The translations under genes and the position numbers were made by a program. From assembly GCF_036864975.1 (NCBI RefSeq), contig NZ_CP104311.1, forward strand, positions 1,156,001 through 1,220,000: a DNA stretch of 64,000 nucleotides. Direction: 5' to 3'. This DNA comes from Methylococcus capsulatus. Its GTDB lineage: Bacteria; Pseudomonadota; Gammaproteobacteria; Methylococcales; Methylococcaceae. Below the pieces are notes generated by a model that had not been told where the DNA came from, did no database searches, and saw only the letters and a list, made by a program, of their open reading frames with translations. This document shows positions 62,324-64,000 of this stretch, piece by piece (position 1 is the stretch's first letter; each line of letters starts with the position of its first letter).

Positions 62324-63637
62324 TCAGTCGGCCAGGCGGGCCCACAGATCGTGCTCGTCCGCGTCCTCGAAGGTCGCGTTCACGAATTCGCCGACCTCAA
62401 TGCGGGTGGCGCCATCGATGAACACCTGCCCGTCGATGTCCGGGGCATCGGACCGGGTGCGGGCGACCGCGCCCTCGTCCACCACTTCGTCCACCAGCAC
62501 CGTCTCGGTCCGTCCGATTCTCGCCCGTAGCCGCGCCGCACTGATGCGTTCCTGTACCTCCATGAAACGGGCATGGCGCTCGGCTTTCACCTCGTCCGGC
62601 ACCGGATCGGGCAGGGCGTTGGCCGCAGCGCCTTTCACCGGCGAGTATTCGAAGCAGCCAACCCGGTCGAGCTGGGCTTCCTCCAGGAAATCGAGCAGTT
62701 CGCGGAACTCGTCTTCAGTCTCGCCCGGGAAGCCGACGATGAAGGTGCTGCGCAAGGTGAGTTCCGGGCAGACCTCACGCCAACGGCGGATGGCGGCGAG
62801 GGTGTTTTCCGCCGCCGCCGGCCGTTTCATCGCTTTAAGGACCCGCGCACTGGCGTGCTGAAACGGGATGTCCAGGTAGGGCAGGAGTCGTCCTTCCGCC
62901 ATCAGTGGGATTACTTCGTCCACGTGCGGATATGGATAAACGTAGTGCAGCCGGACCCAGACACCCAAATCGCCCAGCGCCCGTACCAGTTCCTGGAAGC
63001 GTGTGCGCAGCGGCCGTCCGCCCCAGAAACCGGTGCGGTAGCCCAGGTCCGCTCCGTAGGCGCTGGTGTCCTGTGATACCACCAGGATTTCCTTCACGCC
63101 GGCGGCGACCAGCCGCTCGGCTTCGGTCATGACCTCGCCGATGGGCCGGCTCACCAGATCTCCACGCAGCGCGGGGATGATGCAGAAGCTGCAGCGGTGA
63201 TTGCAGCCTTCCGAGATCTTGAGATAGGCGTAATGGCGCGGCGTCAGCCGGACGCCTTGTGGCGGTACCAGGTCCATGAAGGGATCGTGCAGCGGCGGAA
63301 GGTGTTCGTGCACCACGTTCATGACTTCTTCATAGGCATGGGCGCCGGTCACCTGCAAGACCGCGGGGTGGCGTGCCTGGATTTCCTCTGGCCGTTCACC
63401 GAGACAGCCGGTGACGATCACCTTGCCGTTTTCCGCCAGCGCCTCGCCGATCGCCTCCAGCGATTCCTCGACCGCGGCGTCGATGAAGCCGCAGGTGTTC
63501 ACCACCACCAGGTCGGCGTCCTGATACGTCGGCACGATGCCATAGCCTTCGGCGCGCAATTGGGTGAGGATGCGCTCGCTGTCCACCAGGGCCTTGGGAC
63601 AGCCAAGGCTGACGAAGCCGATTCGGGGAGTTTTCAT
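62324..63637 (-). CDS. rimO: Ribosomal protein S12 methylthiotransferase
   Basis: It adds a methylthio group to the conserved aspartate of S12. The 437-residue product has [40 protein letters not shown], the radical SAM motif [18 protein letters not shown] (CxxxCxxC) and a C-terminal TRAM-like region. The N-terminal cysteines hold the second cluster. Length and order match RimO rather than MiaB. Confidence 0.96.
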   Translation of the reverse strand: MKTPRIGFVSLGCPKALVDSERILTQLRAEGYGIVPTYQDADLVVVNTCGFIDAAVEESLEAIGEALAENGKVIVTGCLGERPEEIQARHPAVLQVTGAHAYEEVMNVVHEHLPPLHDPFMDLVPPQGVRLTPRHYAYLKISEGCNHRCSFCIIPALRGDLVSRPIGEVMTEAERLVAAGVKEILVVSQDTSAYGADLGYRTGFWGGRPLRTRFQELVRALGDLGVWVRLHYVYPYPHVDEVIPLMAEGRLLPYLDIPFQHASARVLKAMKRPAAAENTLAAIRRWREVCPELTLRSTFIVGFPGETEDEFRELLDFLEEAQLDRVGCFEYSPVKGAAANALPDPVPDEVKAERHARFMEVQERISAARLRARIGRTETVLVDEVVDEGAVARTRSDAPDIDGQVFIDGATRIEVGEFVNATFEDADEHDLWARLAD

Positions 63638-63813
63638 GTCGGGATAGATTTGGCCGCTCGATGCGGCGGGTTTGAAGTTTGGGAAGAACGACCCCTCATT
63701 TTAACGGCTGCTGCACCCGGAACTCTATGCTGGCATGCCTTGGTCGGGAATTCCGGGGTACACTTCACACTTTTGCTGTATCGGGCGCAAGGCGAGCAGC
63801 TCTGGAATGACTC

Positions 63814-64000
63814 ATGTATTACCTCGAACCCAACAAAGACTACCGCAACGACTCCCTGCGCAAGGGCGCCGAATTTTCCGAAGCCGAAATCCGTATCGAT
63901 ACCGCCAAGCACTACGACGACTGCTACTGGGACTACCGCACCGCCTGGTTCGACAATGAAAACCTGGCGCTGCACTATGGTTACTGGGAAGAGGGGATCA
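63814..64000 (+). CDS. Start of a class I SAM-dependent methyltransferase-like gene (cut by window end)
   Basis: The open frame from ATG 63814 encodes MYYLEPNKDYRNDSLRKGA, then EIRIDTAKHYDDCYWDYRTA and ALHYGYWEEGI before the edge. HYD...WDYR...LHYGYW is the start of SAM-dependent methyltransferases that act on small amines or sterol-like substrates. The SAM loop lies outside the window. Confidence 0.6.
   Translation, partial: MYYLEPNKDYRNDSLRKGAEFSEAEIRIDTAKHYDDCYWDYRTAWFDNENLALHYGYWEEGI

Overview
The window is a GC-rich (visibly around 60-65%) gammaproteobacterial chromosome segment, densely packed with genes on both strands. The gene content (Entner-Doudoroff enzymes with ribose-5-phosphate isomerase B and dihydroxyacetone kinase subunits, ExeA/ExeB-type secretion genes, ornithine-lipid-type acyltransferases, a cellulose-binding secreted protein) fits a Methylococcus-like methanotroph. 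This is inferred from recalled gene content, and no methane-oxidation gene lies in the window.

Left end (1-4335): the 3' part of a BREX type 3 phage-defence operon, namely the C-terminus of a SNF2-type helicase (brxHII-like), pglZ and a brxA-like gene. All three genes carry copies of a roughly 70-bp element predicted to fold into four consecutive hairpins. The copies sit in frame inside coding sequence, and the stems change in a compensatory way while the last loop (AGGGAT/AGGGAG/ATGGAT) is nearly constant. This is the most unusual structure I found. A CopD-like membrane protein pseudogene lies directly downstream.

4339-22972: housekeeping and central carbon metabolism. It holds djlA, purC, cca, a TauE-type permease, pgl-zwf, edd-eda, dhaL facing dhaK, a Gfo/Idh oxidoreductase, a peroxiredoxin, rpiB, nfi-mazG-pfkB-type kinase, and dgkA. 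zwf and edd are separated by a decayed restriction module: a chimaeric helicase/type III endonuclease ORF and a broken HTH (excisionase-like) gene. Together zwf, pgl, edd and eda form a complete glucose-6-phosphate to pyruvate plus glyceraldehyde-3-phosphate route.

22973-42078: a secreted CBM2 protein with a hexanucleotide-encoded Thr-Pro linker, gcvH, mrp/apbC, dcd, hemL, a DedA-LssY fusion, trxA-rho, an olsBA-like acyltransferase pair, an exeAB-like pair, heme O synthase, and an overlapping cluster of two M16 peptidases, rsmD and coaD.

42104-50283: storage and phosphate genes, namely glycogen phosphorylase, polyphosphate kinase, a decayed histidine-phosphatase-like gene and a Na/Pi-cotransporter-PhoU protein, followed by a glycine-zipper protein.

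50285-64000: the AmmeMemoRadiSam trio (AMMECR1, MEMO1 and a radical SAM enzyme), a glutathione S-transferase, a visibly AT-richer lipase/patatin pair, a heavy-metal-type RND pump with its adaptor, slyD, rimO, and the start of a methyltransferase gene cut by the window edge. I saw no rRNA, tRNA, CRISPR array or intact insertion sequence.
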